This document shows positions 48,201 through 56,010 of a stretch of 64,000 bases of DNA, piece by piece. The notes beneath the pieces were generated by a model that worked only from the letters and a program-made list of their open reading frames with translations, ran no database searches and was not told the origin of the DNA. A program made the translations under genes and the position numbers. This DNA comes from an uncultured Bacteroidota bacterium (GTDB lineage: Bacteria; Bacteroidota; Bacteroidia; Flavobacteriales; Flavobacteriaceae): NCBI GenBank assembly GCA_903842575.1, contig CAIMMM010000154.1:62001-126000 (forward strand), read 5' to 3'. Position 1 is the first letter of the stretch, and each line of letters starts with the position of its first letter.

Positions 48201-48263
48201 TCCAAAGAAAACATCCGTGAAGACATTCAGAAAGTAATTCAGGAGGCAATTTTGGATAAGTAA
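45261..48263 (+). CDS. lipoprotein fusion of glycoside hydrolase family 3 and serine beta-lactamase-like hydrolase
   Basis: 1,000 residues: lipobox VSCSST, a GH3 N-terminal domain (about 50-400) with KHFPGHGDTSVDSHQTLP and the nucleophile region LIFTDALNMKGA, a GH3 C-terminal-like middle (about 400-590), then a class C beta-lactamase/PBP-like domain (about 600-1000) with the SxxK motif in DVASVTKM and a YxN-type YSDF, then HTGFTG. GH3 enzymes of this type (NagZ) cleave GlcNAc-anhydroMurNAc fragments, so a role in cell-wall recycling is likely. The fusion of two hydrolases on one lipoprotein is common in Bacteroidota. Confidence 0.92.
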   Translation: MKKTISSICLTWVILLLAVSCSSTKNKKTSIKLGKSDIADDEVTYIPHLKSDRKTFFPDTDLEKKWVDSVYNQMSFHERLGQLFIVIAYSNKDSVHTNAIEKIIKEENIGGVIFLQGGAVRQAKVTNKFQSKSKLPLFIAIDAEWGLNMRLDSTYRYPWNMTLGAIRDKKLIEAVGRQMGRQSKRMGIQFNFAPVLDINVNPKNPIIGFRSFGESKEIVADCAIALMTGVQSEGVMSTGKHFPGHGDTSVDSHQTLPLVTFSKERLDKVELYPYKRLIDEGLESVMVAHLSVPSIEPREGVPTSISYNAVTNLLKNELGFDGLIFTDALNMKGATNFMNPGEIDFEAFMAGNDILLCSENVANGKERLCTAYQEGLLTDARIEYSVKKILKYKYKLGLDQYKPIETNTLVADLNKLENDALQYELYENAITVLKNKDEILPIKNLDQKIAYVKLGDSGNSTFVTTLKKYTEVIEVSNTNIDSLNVQLKEYQTVIVGFHKADKAWKNHDFTDVELTWLQALAKNNKVILDVFTKPYSLLAIPNFDDIDAVVVSYQNGDIAQEVSAELLFGAIDAKGQLPVSINNFYKIGDGLRIKKINRLGFTTPENVGMSSTVLAKIETYAKKAIDGKMTPGMQILVARKGKVIYQKSFGTQTYESSKSVQNSDLYDVASVTKMIATLPNVMQLYDKKKVNLETHLDVMLPIFKNSNKQHITFKELLSHYGGMQAWIPFYKATLDSANMPSEKYYRKTDTIGFSKQVSQNLFLRNDYHDTIMKKIIDSPIALKKEYKYSDFTFIILKEYLEKATGKTLDVLANDNFYKSLGMNNTLFNPLKKFDASVIAPTEEDTYFRHARIQGYVHDMEAAMEGGVGGHAGIFSNAMDVAKMMQLYLQKGNYGNIQYFSADTFNDFNICYFCAEGNRRGLGFDKPQLGNEGPTCGCVSMASFGHTGFTGTMAWADPSTEIVYVFLSNRTYPGTNTTNTLSKENIREDIQKVIQEAILDK

Positions 48264-48327
48264 TTTAACTAAGTTTTATAGAATTTAGCAGCTATTTTTT
48301 CTAAATTCGTACCAACAAAATTTCTTT

Positions 48328-49461
48328 ATGAAAATAGCAATTGTTTGTTACCCAACTTTTGGAGGAAGTGGCGTTGTAGCCACAGAGTTAGGAATAGAAT
48401 TAGCCAATCGCGGGCACGAGATTCATTTTATAACGTATCGTCAACCTGTTCGTTTGGCTTTAATAAATTCCAACGTGCATTATCACGAAGTAAATGTGCC
48501 CGAATATCCTTTGTTTCATTATCAACCCTATGAATTAGCTCTTTCTAGCAAGTTGGTGGATATGGTAAAGCTTCATAAAATTGAATTATTGCACGTACAT
48601 TATGCCATTCCACACGCTTATGCTGGCTATATGGCAAAGCAAATATTAAAAGAAGAAGGAATAAAAATCCCAATGGTGACGACTCTTCACGGAACGGATA
48701 TTACATTGGTTGGTAATCATCCTTTTTATAAACCGGCAGTTACTTTTAGTATCAACAAATCGGATGTGGTAACGTCGGTTTCTCAAAGTTTGAAAGATGA
48801 TACCAATAAACTGTTCAAAATTAAAAAAGAAATTATAGTTATTCCCAATTTTATTGAGTTAGACAACAACAGAAATGAAACTACAATTTCTTGTCATCGT
48901 TCCGTTATGGCAAAACCTGAAGAACGTATTGTGACGCACATTAGTAATTTTCGTAAAGTAAAACGAATCCCTGATGTGATTAAGATTTTTTATAAAATTC
49001 AGCAAAAGATTCCCGCCAAATTAATGATGGTTGGTGATGGTCCAGAAAAAGAAAAAGCAGAACAACTTTGTCAAGAATTAGGCATTGAAGATAAAGTGAT
49101 TTTCTTTGGAAATAGTAATGAAATTGGTAAAATCTTATCCTATTCTGATTTATTTCTTTTACCCTCAGAAACTGAGAGTTTTGGATTGGCAGCTTTGGAA
49201 GCAATGGCTTGGAGTGTACCTGTGATTTCAAGTAATTCTGGTGGATTGTCCGAAGTAAACTTTGATGGACTTTCGGGATATTTAAGTAATGTGGGCAATG
49301 TGGATGATATGGCAAATAAAGCCCTGGAAATTTTAAAAGATAATACAACCCTTAATACTTTTAAAGCCAATGCACTTTCCGTTGCAGAACGTTTTGATAT
49401 TAAGAATATTTTGCCATTGTATGAAGCGCTATATTATAAAGCCATAAACGATAAAAAATGA
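48328..49461 (+). CDS. bshA: N-acetyl-alpha-D-glucosaminyl L-malate synthase BshA
   Basis: The first step of bacillithiol synthesis: joins GlcNAc from UDP-GlcNAc to L-malate. 377 residues of the GT4 family: N-terminal IVCYPTFGGSGVVATELG, LHVHYAIPHAYAGYMA, TTLHGTDITLVG, and the nucleotide-sugar ESFGLAALEAMAWSVPVISSNSGGLSEV. Bacillithiol is known in Flavobacteriaceae. Other bsh genes are not in the window. Its stop overlaps the next gene by four bases. Confidence 0.95.
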   Translation: MKIAIVCYPTFGGSGVVATELGIELANRGHEIHFITYRQPVRLALINSNVHYHEVNVPEYPLFHYQPYELALSSKLVDMVKLHKIELLHVHYAIPHAYAGYMAKQILKEEGIKIPMVTTLHGTDITLVGNHPFYKPAVTFSINKSDVVTSVSQSLKDDTNKLFKIKKEIIVIPNFIELDNNRNETTISCHRSVMAKPEERIVTHISNFRKVKRIPDVIKIFYKIQQKIPAKLMMVGDGPEKEKAEQLCQELGIEDKVIFFGNSNEIGKILSYSDLFLLPSETESFGLAALEAMAWSVPVISSNSGGLSEVNFDGLSGYLSNVGNVDDMANKALEILKDNTTLNTFKANALSVAERFDIKNILPLYEALYYKAINDKK

Positions 49462-49883
49462 AAAAATTAGTTGTTTTAACACTAACAATACTTTTATTTT
49501 CTTGTGCTTCAAAAAAAGTGGCTGATATAAATAAACCCTTGTATGAATTGCTAACAAACCAAAATGATGGTGGTGCAAACATTCAGTTTTATGAAATGAT
49601 TACAGAGCCTAAAGAAATTTTGATGCTTTTATCCGATCCCAATTTGAAGAAAAAAATTAAACAAGAAGATATACAAAATAGCAATTTTGTAATTTTGAAT
49701 ATGGGTGAAAAACCTTCAGGAGATTATAAAATTACGATTGAAAATGTAGAAGAAACCCCAACAAATATTATACTTACAATTAAAGAAACAAAACCAACTA
49801 TCAACGTGAAAGATATTAGCGATGCTTTTTTTCCTTATGCTATTGTAAAAATAAATTCTAAGAAACCCATAATTATAAAATAA
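49458..49883 (+). CDS. small lipoprotein of unknown function
   Basis: 141 residues. The leader has LLFSCASKK (lipobox Cys16). The mature region is beta-rich (IVLNMGEKPSGDYKITIENV, TPTNIILTIKETKPT), typical of protease-complex-inhibitor-like or PrcB-type beta domains. The PrcB-like assignment is tentative. The start overlaps the bshA stop (ATGA), so the two are co-translated. Confidence 0.75.
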   Translation: MKKLVVLTLTILLFSCASKKVADINKPLYELLTNQNDGGANIQFYEMITEPKEILMLLSDPNLKKKIKQEDIQNSNFVILNMGEKPSGDYKITIENVEETPTNIILTIKETKPTINVKDISDAFFPYAIVKINSKKPIIIK

Positions 49884-49921
49884 AACACCGTCTCATTTAA
49901 AAAAATAAGACGGTGTTTTTT
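49882..49921. terminator. bidirectional terminator
   Basis: A 12-bp stem, AAAACACCGTCT (49882-49893) and AGACGGTGTTTT (49908-49919), with flanking A and T runs. It separates the bshA transcript from the convergent 49939 gene. Confidence 0.88.
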
Positions 49922-49938
49922 ATAAAATTCTAATAAAA

Positions 49939-50439
49939 CTAGAAACAGTATCTAACTCCTAAAGCGATATCTGGCCCAAAATTTTGATCTCTATATTTAT
50001 TACTATTGCTATTGTTTAAATAAAACTCTGGTCTCAAGTCTAAAGACAATTGAATTGGAGCTTCCGAAAACTTATATTCAATACCAATATCTCCAGCCGC
50101 AAGAAGGATTGTTCCGTTTTCACTTACACCACCTTTATCATAACTCCAGCTTCCAAGACCACCACCAACGCCAGCATACCAATTAAAACCACGATCAATT
50201 TCCCATATCCATTGATATAATCCAACCAGTTTAGTTGCGCCAATATCTTTGCTATTTCTCCATCCTAAATCCAATTCAAGTCGGTTGTTTTTTGATAAGC
50301 CTCTTTGATATGAAATTTCACCACCAAAACCATCATTACTTCCCAAACGTAAGCCTAATGCATTCTTAGAAATGTCCTGAGATTGCGCACTAAATGCTAA
50401 TCCAATTAACAAAAAAGCAGATAAAATGATTTTTTTCAT
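49939..50439 (-). CDS. outer membrane beta-barrel protein
   Basis: 166 residues: a signal peptide (FSAQSQ) followed by about eight amphipathic strands (GLRLGSNDGFGGEISYQRGL, NNRLELDLGWR, FNWYAGVGGGLGSW, IQLSLDLRPEFYL), ending in ALGVRYCF with the C-terminal aromatic residue of outer-membrane barrels. The function is unknown. Confidence 0.85.
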   Translation of the reverse strand: MKKIILSAFLLIGLAFSAQSQDISKNALGLRLGSNDGFGGEISYQRGLSKNNRLELDLGWRNSKDIGATKLVGLYQWIWEIDRGFNWYAGVGGGLGSWSYDKGGVSENGTILLAAGDIGIEYKFSEAPIQLSLDLRPEFYLNNSNSNKYRDQNFGPDIALGVRYCF

Positions 50440-50514
50440 AAGTTGTTTATTTAAATTATTACATAGATTAATTTATAACGACAAAAACAAAGGTCTATTG
50501 TTTAAATGTTATTT

Positions 50515-51321
50515 TTAATTAACTAGGTATGTATCTAAATTTTCATTTTGAGTTTGAGAACCCGATTGTGGAATTGGTAAAGTAACTCCTAATGTTGATA
50601 AATCTACAAGATGATAATTAATAAGTGTATTGGTATAAACCATCCCAATATTTTTTGCATAATATTGAATGGAGACTACAACATCTTGAGGATCTAATAA
50701 CACTAAAGAAACGGGGAGTGGAAGCCCTGGAACTGTCACTGTGGTTGAAACTTTTAGATTTAAAGTAATATTTACTTTTTTAATATCTGTATAAACGGTA
50801 TTATTCTCCGAAGTATAACTAGGTAAAGTTTCCAAAGCAGTAGTTTTTAAAGTGTAATTTATCACGAGCGGATACCCTTGGAAATCTTGATTGATAACAC
50901 CTGAAACGGAACCTAACTGTTGATTAAGTGTTGCACTTTCTTTAAAAATCATTAAATCACTTACACTTAAATCAATGGGCAAAACAGCACCCAAATTCAA
51001 TCCGGCATTTCCCGTCATATAAATGGCATCATTTTCTTTACGCAACCCATTATTTCGAAGTGAATTGGAATAAAACCCAAATGGAATAGCTAAGGTTTTC
51101 ATTTTTTTATAGGTTTTGGTATTGATAACTGTATCATTAGCAACATATAAGGAATCCCGATTGATGGTGCTTTGACCAATTGTAGTAACTTTATAAGTCC
51201 AATAATTTCCATCGGTTAATGGCAAATAATTTCCAGTACTAGCATTTCCTGATGAATTATCACTTGAACAAGAAGCTAGAATGGCAACGGAAAATGCAAT
51301 CAAAAATAATTTAGTTTTCAT
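50515..51321 (-). CDS. lipoprotein of unknown function
   Basis: 268 residues. The leader ends in ILASCSSDN (lipobox Cys18); a Ser/Asn-rich linker follows. The beta-rich mature part starts YLPLTDGNYWTYKVTTIG, a common opening of Bacteroidota lipoproteins. No catalytic motif is evident. It diverges from aroC. Confidence 0.8.
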   Translation of the reverse strand: MKTKLFLIAFSVAILASCSSDNSSGNASTGNYLPLTDGNYWTYKVTTIGQSTINRDSLYVANDTVINTKTYKKMKTLAIPFGFYSNSLRNNGLRKENDAIYMTGNAGLNLGAVLPIDLSVSDLMIFKESATLNQQLGSVSGVINQDFQGYPLVINYTLKTTALETLPSYTSENNTVYTDIKKVNITLNLKVSTTVTVPGLPLPVSLVLLDPQDVVVSIQYYAKNIGMVYTNTLINYHLVDLSTLGVTLPIPQSGSQTQNENLDTYLVN

Positions 51322-51392
51322 TTTTTTAAATTTAGTTTGAAATGCGAATATAATAAACTAATCTATTGAGCTATTAATTTTAATAATAATTT

Positions 51393-51421
51393 TTGACTTT
51401 ACATCATTAATGTTATATTTG
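51393..51421 (+). promoter_or_regulatory. aroC promoter
   Basis: TTG (51393-51395), 18 bases, TATATTTG (51414-51421): a perfect match to the Bacteroidota promoter. The ATG at 51410 lies inside it, which rules that codon out as the aroC start. Confidence 0.72.
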
Positions 51422-51436
51422 TTTAAAACAAGAATC

Positions 51437-52501
51437 ATGGCAGGAAATAGTTATGGAACCCTTTTTAGACTAACTACTTTTGGAGAATCTCATGGTGATG
51501 CTTTAGGCGGAATTATAGATGGTTGTCCTGCAGGAATTACATTAAACTTTGAAGCTATTCAAAGGGAAATGGCAAGAAGAAAACCGGGACAATCTACTAT
51601 TGTAACACAACGAAAAGAAGCCGATGAAGTGCAGTTTCTATCTGGAATATTTGAAGGAAAAACAACGGGAACACCAATAGGTTTCATTATTCCAAATACC
51701 AATCAAAAGTCGGAAGATTATTCTCATATAAAAGATTCGTATCGACCAAGTCATGCGGATTATGTGTATGAAAAAAAATATGGGATTCGAGATTATCGTG
51801 GCGGTGGAAGAAGTTCGGCTAGAGAAACATCCTGTAGAGTGGCGGCTGGAGCTATAGCAAAACAACTTTTATCTGAAATTAAAATCAATGCTTTTGTTTC
51901 TTCCGTAGGAGATATTTTTATAGACAAACCCTATCAAGAATTAGATTTTTCATTAACAGATTCGAATGACGTTCGCTGTCCGGATGCTGCTACGGCTGCA
52001 AAAATGGAAGAATACATCAAACAAATCCGTAAAGACGGGGATACAATTGGAGGAACCATCACTTGTGTTTTACAAAATGTACCCATAGGATTAGGGGAAC
52101 CTGTTTTTGATAAACTCCATGCCGAACTTGGAAAAGCTATGTTATCCATCAATGCAGTAAAAGGGTTTGAATTTGGTAGCGGATTTTGTGGGGCTCAGAT
52201 GAAAGGTAGTGACCACAATGATTTGTATAACGAAGACGGGACCACAAGAACAAATCTTTCTGGAGGTATTCAAGGAGGAATTTCCAACGGAATGGATATT
52301 TATTTTCGTGTGGCTTTTAAACCGGTTGCCACCTTAATCCAAAAACAAGAAGTCTTAACCAATTCCAATAGGATTGTGGAGCAACAAGGAAAAGGGCGTC
52401 ATGATCCTTGTGTTTTACCTCGTGCAGTTCCAATTGTTGAAGCAATGGCCGCACTTGTACTTGCCGATTTTTATTTGATAAACAAAACCTATTTAAAATA
52501 A
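51437..52501 (+). CDS. aroC: chorismate synthase
   Basis: Converts EPSP to chorismate with reduced FMN, the last step of the shikimate pathway. About 354 residues from the ATG at 51437, giving [20 protein letters not shown], the family N terminus. An in-frame ATG at 51410 falls inside the promoter. Key blocks are [39 protein letters not shown], and [20 protein letters not shown]. Its stop overlaps the ATG of the symporter gene by one base. Confidence 0.97.
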   Translation: MAGNSYGTLFRLTTFGESHGDALGGIIDGCPAGITLNFEAIQREMARRKPGQSTIVTQRKEADEVQFLSGIFEGKTTGTPIGFIIPNTNQKSEDYSHIKDSYRPSHADYVYEKKYGIRDYRGGGRSSARETSCRVAAGAIAKQLLSEIKINAFVSSVGDIFIDKPYQELDFSLTDSNDVRCPDAATAAKMEEYIKQIRKDGDTIGGTITCVLQNVPIGLGEPVFDKLHAELGKAMLSINAVKGFEFGSGFCGAQMKGSDHNDLYNEDGTTRTNLSGGIQGGISNGMDIYFRVAFKPVATLIQKQEVLTNSNRIVEQQGKGRHDPCVLPRAVPIVEAMAALVLADFYLINKTYLK

Positions 52502-53751
52502 TGACCACCGAAATCAAAAAACCCTCCCTTTTAGGAAATCTAACAGTGCAAATTCTAATTGCCATGATAATTGGCGCACTATTAGGAATTTATATTCACA
52601 ATAATTATTCAGAAGAACTAGCAAAAGAATTTAGTGGTTACATCAAAATGTTGGCTACAGTTTTTATTCGTTTAGTACAAATGATAATTTCACCCTTAGT
52701 ATTTACAACTTTAGTAGTAGGAATTGCTAAACTTGGCGATATTAGAGCGGTTGGTAGAATAGGAGGAAAGGCATTGGGTTGGTTTTTTACAGCTTCCTTC
52801 ATTTCTTTATTGATAGGCATGTTTTGGGTAAATCTTTTGCAACCCGGAGTTGGTTTAAATTTATCCAATGTAGATGTTTCCACTGCCACAGAAGTTACTG
52901 AGAAAGCTCAAGGTTTTTCGGCTCAAAATTTTATAGAACACATTATCCCTAAAAGTATTGTTGAGGCAATGGCAAACAACGAAATTTTACAAATTGTAAT
53001 TTTTTCTATCTTTTTTGGATTGGCAGCAGCTTCAATTGGGGATCATGCAAAACCTGTAGTAAGAGCATTGGATAAAACATCCCATATCATTTTGAAAATG
53101 GTAAACTATGTTATGAAATTTGCTCCGCTAGGTGTTTTTGGCGCTATTGCAGCCGTTTTTGCCATTAGAAACCTGGATGAATTGTTAATTACCTATGCCA
53201 AATATTTTGGTTCCTTCCTTGTTGGTATTTCATCACTATGGGTATTTTTATTAGTAATTGGTTATCTATTCCTAAAAAGTAGAATGACTACATTATTAAA
53301 GCACATTGTAAGTCCATTGATAATTGCCTTTGGAACAACAAGTAGTGAAGCCGTCTTTCCAAAGCTTACCGAAGAATTAGAACGTTTCGGGATAAAAGAT
53401 AAAATCGTTTCTTTTATGTTGCCACTAGGTTATTCCTTTAATCTTGATGGAAGCATGATGTATATGACCTTTGCTAGTATTTTTATTGCTCAAGCCTATG
53501 GTGTTCATTTGGATTTAGGGACACAATTAACCATGCTATTAGTTTTAATGCTTACCAGTAAAGGAATTGCAGGTGTTCCAAGAGCAAGTCTTGTGGTGGT
53601 TGCCGCAACTTGTGGTATGTTTAAAATTCCTATTGAAGGAATTGCTTTAATTCTTCCTATTGATCATTTTTGTGATATGTTTCGAAGCGCTACTAATGTG
53701 CTCGGTAACGCTTTGGCTACGTCAGTAGTAGGAAAATGGGAGGATAAATAA
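52501..53751 (+). CDS. dicarboxylate/amino acid:cation symporter (DAACS family)
   Basis: 416 residues with about eight membrane segments and two re-entrant hairpins. The signature serine-rich motif AFGTTSSEAVFPKL (about 277-290) and the NLDGSMMYM motif that binds Na+ and substrate are intact, as in GltP/GltT and DctA. The substrate could be glutamate, aspartate or C4-dicarboxylate. It is translationally coupled to aroC through an ATG overlap. Confidence 0.93.
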   Translation: MTTEIKKPSLLGNLTVQILIAMIIGALLGIYIHNNYSEELAKEFSGYIKMLATVFIRLVQMIISPLVFTTLVVGIAKLGDIRAVGRIGGKALGWFFTASFISLLIGMFWVNLLQPGVGLNLSNVDVSTATEVTEKAQGFSAQNFIEHIIPKSIVEAMANNEILQIVIFSIFFGLAAASIGDHAKPVVRALDKTSHIILKMVNYVMKFAPLGVFGAIAAVFAIRNLDELLITYAKYFGSFLVGISSLWVFLLVIGYLFLKSRMTTLLKHIVSPLIIAFGTTSSEAVFPKLTEELERFGIKDKIVSFMLPLGYSFNLDGSMMYMTFASIFIAQAYGVHLDLGTQLTMLLVLMLTSKGIAGVPRASLVVVAATCGMFKIPIEGIALILPIDHFCDMFRSATNVLGNALATSVVGKWEDK

Positions 53752-53821
53752 TTTTTTTTCAAAAATGTTTTTGGGTTTGTTTTTTTTATACATTTACTTG
53801 TTAATTATAAACAAAAAAAAC

Positions 53822-55495
53822 ATGAAAAAAATTACATTTTTATTTTTATTATTTTCAGTTCTTTCTATAACTGAAACGTATGCTCAATCAGATTTCTACA
53901 CCTGTATTCCTAGTGATGGTAGCACTTCTGGTAATGCTAGAGCACCTCATGGAAGATTTAGATATCAAAGAGGGGTTGTTCTGATAAAAGCAACTGAAAT
54001 GGCTGCTTCAGGAATAGTGAATAATGATGTTATTAACTCTATTGCATTTAATTATTTAGTTGCACAGGATGTAATAACAAATGGAACAATGACGTTGTAC
54101 CTTCAAAATACCGCTGATGTAACTAATTTAAAAAGCTTAACTTGGGCGACCACAGGAATGACTACTGTTAGTAATGGAGCAGTTATTGTACCAAATACAG
54201 TTGGAAATGCAATTTATAATTTTTCAGGTGGCTCACCTTTTACTTATACGGGTGGAGGCGTTTATGTTGCTTTTGATTATCAAAATGCTGCAAATCCATT
54301 ACCTACAACATTTGTAACTGTTGATTGTAATAGTACAGGTTTAGCGAGTGGATATAAAGGCGCTCAGTCTGATACTGCTATACCAACCACAATTGCTGCT
54401 TCTAGTTTTAGACCAGTGATATTATTAGGTAAATTAGTAACTTGTGCAAGACCAAATAATTTAGGATTTAATACACCAACTTTAAATTCCGCTATATTAA
54501 CATATAATGTAACTGCTGGTGGATCTGTAGATTTAGAATATGGACCTTACGGTTATACTCAAGGTACAGGAGGAACTTCTGTTTTAAGCATTACTAGTCC
54601 CTATACATTAACAGGATTAAGCCCTAGTTCTACTTATGATTATTATGTTAGAAAAAATTGTGGTGGGGGAACTTATAGTACTTGGGCTGGACCATATCCT
54701 TTTCATACTTTATTTGAACCTGCAAATCCTACCTATACTACAAGTTTTGAACAAGAAGATTTTCCTTATATAGGTTGGTCATTAATAAGTGGAACTCCAC
54801 CGGGTAATGATTGGCAATTTGGTTATTTTGGTCCTCCAAGTGTAACAAATACATTAACTCAAGATGGAAATACTTCGGTATATTCTCTATCAGGAATTAC
54901 AGCAACAGCAGCAAACAACTGGATAATTTCAAGAGGCATAAACTTAACAGCTGGAAGTACGACTACGATCAGCTTTTACACAAGAAATTATCAAGCTGCT
55001 ACTTCAACAGGAACTTCAAGTTATAATGTAACCGTAGGGACAGGTCAAACTATAGTTGCTCAAGCTACTACTGTTGCAACTGAAGTTAATAATGCAGTTT
55101 TAACTTGGGTTCAAAAAACATATACTTATACGCCACCTTCAACAGGTGTATATTATTTTGGAATTCAAAATGTATCTCCAGCAAATGCAGTTGGGCAACA
55201 AGCTTTATTTCTTGATAATTTAAGTGTTTCAGAGGTATTGTCAACTAGAGATTTTTTATTATCCAAAATTTCAGTACTTCCTAATCCAGCAAAAGATGTG
55301 ATTACTATTTCTAATGATGTTAATGCTATTGTAAGTACAGTTGAAATGTTAGATTTAAATGGTAGAGTTGTTAAAACTCAGAAAATAAATGCTATTCAAG
55401 GGCAAGTTTCAATTGGTGATTTATCAACTGGAGTGTATATGATGAAAATAGCAACAGACCAAGGTACTGTTACTAAGAAAATAGTTAAAGAATAA
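53822..55495 (+). CDS. secreted T9SS type A cargo protein with fibronectin-type and jelly-roll-like domains
   Basis: About 557 residues from the ATG at 53822, which gives a signal peptide MKKITFLFLLFSVLSITETYAQ; the upstream in-frame start at 53765 is unlikely. A central Fn3-like segment (GFNTPTLNSAILTYNVTAGGSVDLEYGP), a MAM/jelly-roll-like domain (about 320-480: TTSFEQEDFPYIGWSLISG) and the T9SS type A tail (KISVLPNPAKDVITISN... GVYMMKIATDQGTVTKKIVKE) are visible. Exported through the type IX system, probably cell surface or extracellular. The role is unknown. Confidence 0.9.
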   Translation: MKKITFLFLLFSVLSITETYAQSDFYTCIPSDGSTSGNARAPHGRFRYQRGVVLIKATEMAASGIVNNDVINSIAFNYLVAQDVITNGTMTLYLQNTADVTNLKSLTWATTGMTTVSNGAVIVPNTVGNAIYNFSGGSPFTYTGGGVYVAFDYQNAANPLPTTFVTVDCNSTGLASGYKGAQSDTAIPTTIAASSFRPVILLGKLVTCARPNNLGFNTPTLNSAILTYNVTAGGSVDLEYGPYGYTQGTGGTSVLSITSPYTLTGLSPSSTYDYYVRKNCGGGTYSTWAGPYPFHTLFEPANPTYTTSFEQEDFPYIGWSLISGTPPGNDWQFGYFGPPSVTNTLTQDGNTSVYSLSGITATAANNWIISRGINLTAGSTTTISFYTRNYQAATSTGTSSYNVTVGTGQTIVAQATTVATEVNNAVLTWVQKTYTYTPPSTGVYYFGIQNVSPANAVGQQALFLDNLSVSEVLSTRDFLLSKISVLPNPAKDVITISNDVNAIVSTVEMLDLNGRVVKTQKINAIQGQVSIGDLSTGVYMMKIATDQGTVTKKIVKE

Positions 55496-55510
55496 TTATT
55501 CTTAATAAGT

Positions 55511-55541
55511 AAAAAGCGTCCCAATTGGGACGCTTTTTTTA
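55511..55541. terminator. Rho-independent terminator
   Basis: A palindromic stem, AAGCGTCCC (55514-55522) and GGGACGCTT (55527-55535), with an AATT loop, A5 before and T-run after. It serves the T9SS gene and the convergent DCC gene. Confidence 0.88.
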
Positions 55542-55955
55542 TGCTAAAAACTTTGCTTTCAATTGGGGTGATGGAATCATACAGACCTCTTTTTTTCCAT
55601 ACCATTTGTATCTGTTTTTTGCAATGTAATTGTAAACATAATTAGAAAAGGCTTTTGGAAATATTGCAAACAAATTCATTAAGTTATATATACCACCTAT
55701 TTCATGGGTTATTTTTAAAATTGCTTCTGCCTTGTAATAATAAGCAATACTTGGTTCGTAAAGAATAATGCTATCTATTTTAGTAGAGTCAATTCCAATG
55801 TGTTGTATAATATCTTGACCTAAATCAGATTGTAGCGCTACAAATCGAAAGACATCTTTTTTATCGTGTCTTATAACGAATTGTACCGATGCTTCACAAA
55901 GATTGCAAACTCCATCAAAGAGAATAATTTTTTTGTCTTTAGGTAAATCTTTCAT
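55539..55955 (-). CDS. DCC family thiol-disulfide oxidoreductase-like protein (YuxK)
   Basis: 138 residues of DUF393. The N-terminal motif FDGVCNLCEASVQF (about 13-26) contains the Asp-x-x-Cys-x-x-Cys for which the family is named. The remainder (ALQSDLGQDIIQH, EAILKITHEIGG, AKNRYKWYGKKE) is typical. Predicted thioredoxin-like; the partner is unknown. It is encoded 56 bases downstream of mutS2. Confidence 0.92.
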   Translation of the reverse strand: MKDLPKDKKIILFDGVCNLCEASVQFVIRHDKKDVFRFVALQSDLGQDIIQHIGIDSTKIDSIILYEPSIAYYYKAEAILKITHEIGGIYNLMNLFAIFPKAFSNYVYNYIAKNRYKWYGKKEVCMIPSPQLKAKFLA

Positions 55956-55968
55956 TTCAATTTGTTTA

Positions 55969-55995
55969 ACAAAGCACTTCTACTGCGCTTTGTGT
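55969..55995. repeat. imperfect inverted repeat between mutS2 and DCC gene
   Basis: ACAAAGCAC and GCGCTTTGT pair with one mismatch around TTCTACT. The central word CTTCTACTGCGCTT resembles the interspersed CTTCGACTGCGCTCAG repeat. It could terminate mutS2 transcription. Confidence 0.4.
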
Positions 55996-56010
55996 GGCAA
56001 AATAGGTGTA

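Noticed and set aside
53765-53821. 19-residue N-terminal extension of the T9SS protein
   Set aside because: It is mainly hydrophobic/AT-rich sequence before a clean signal peptide starting at 53822.
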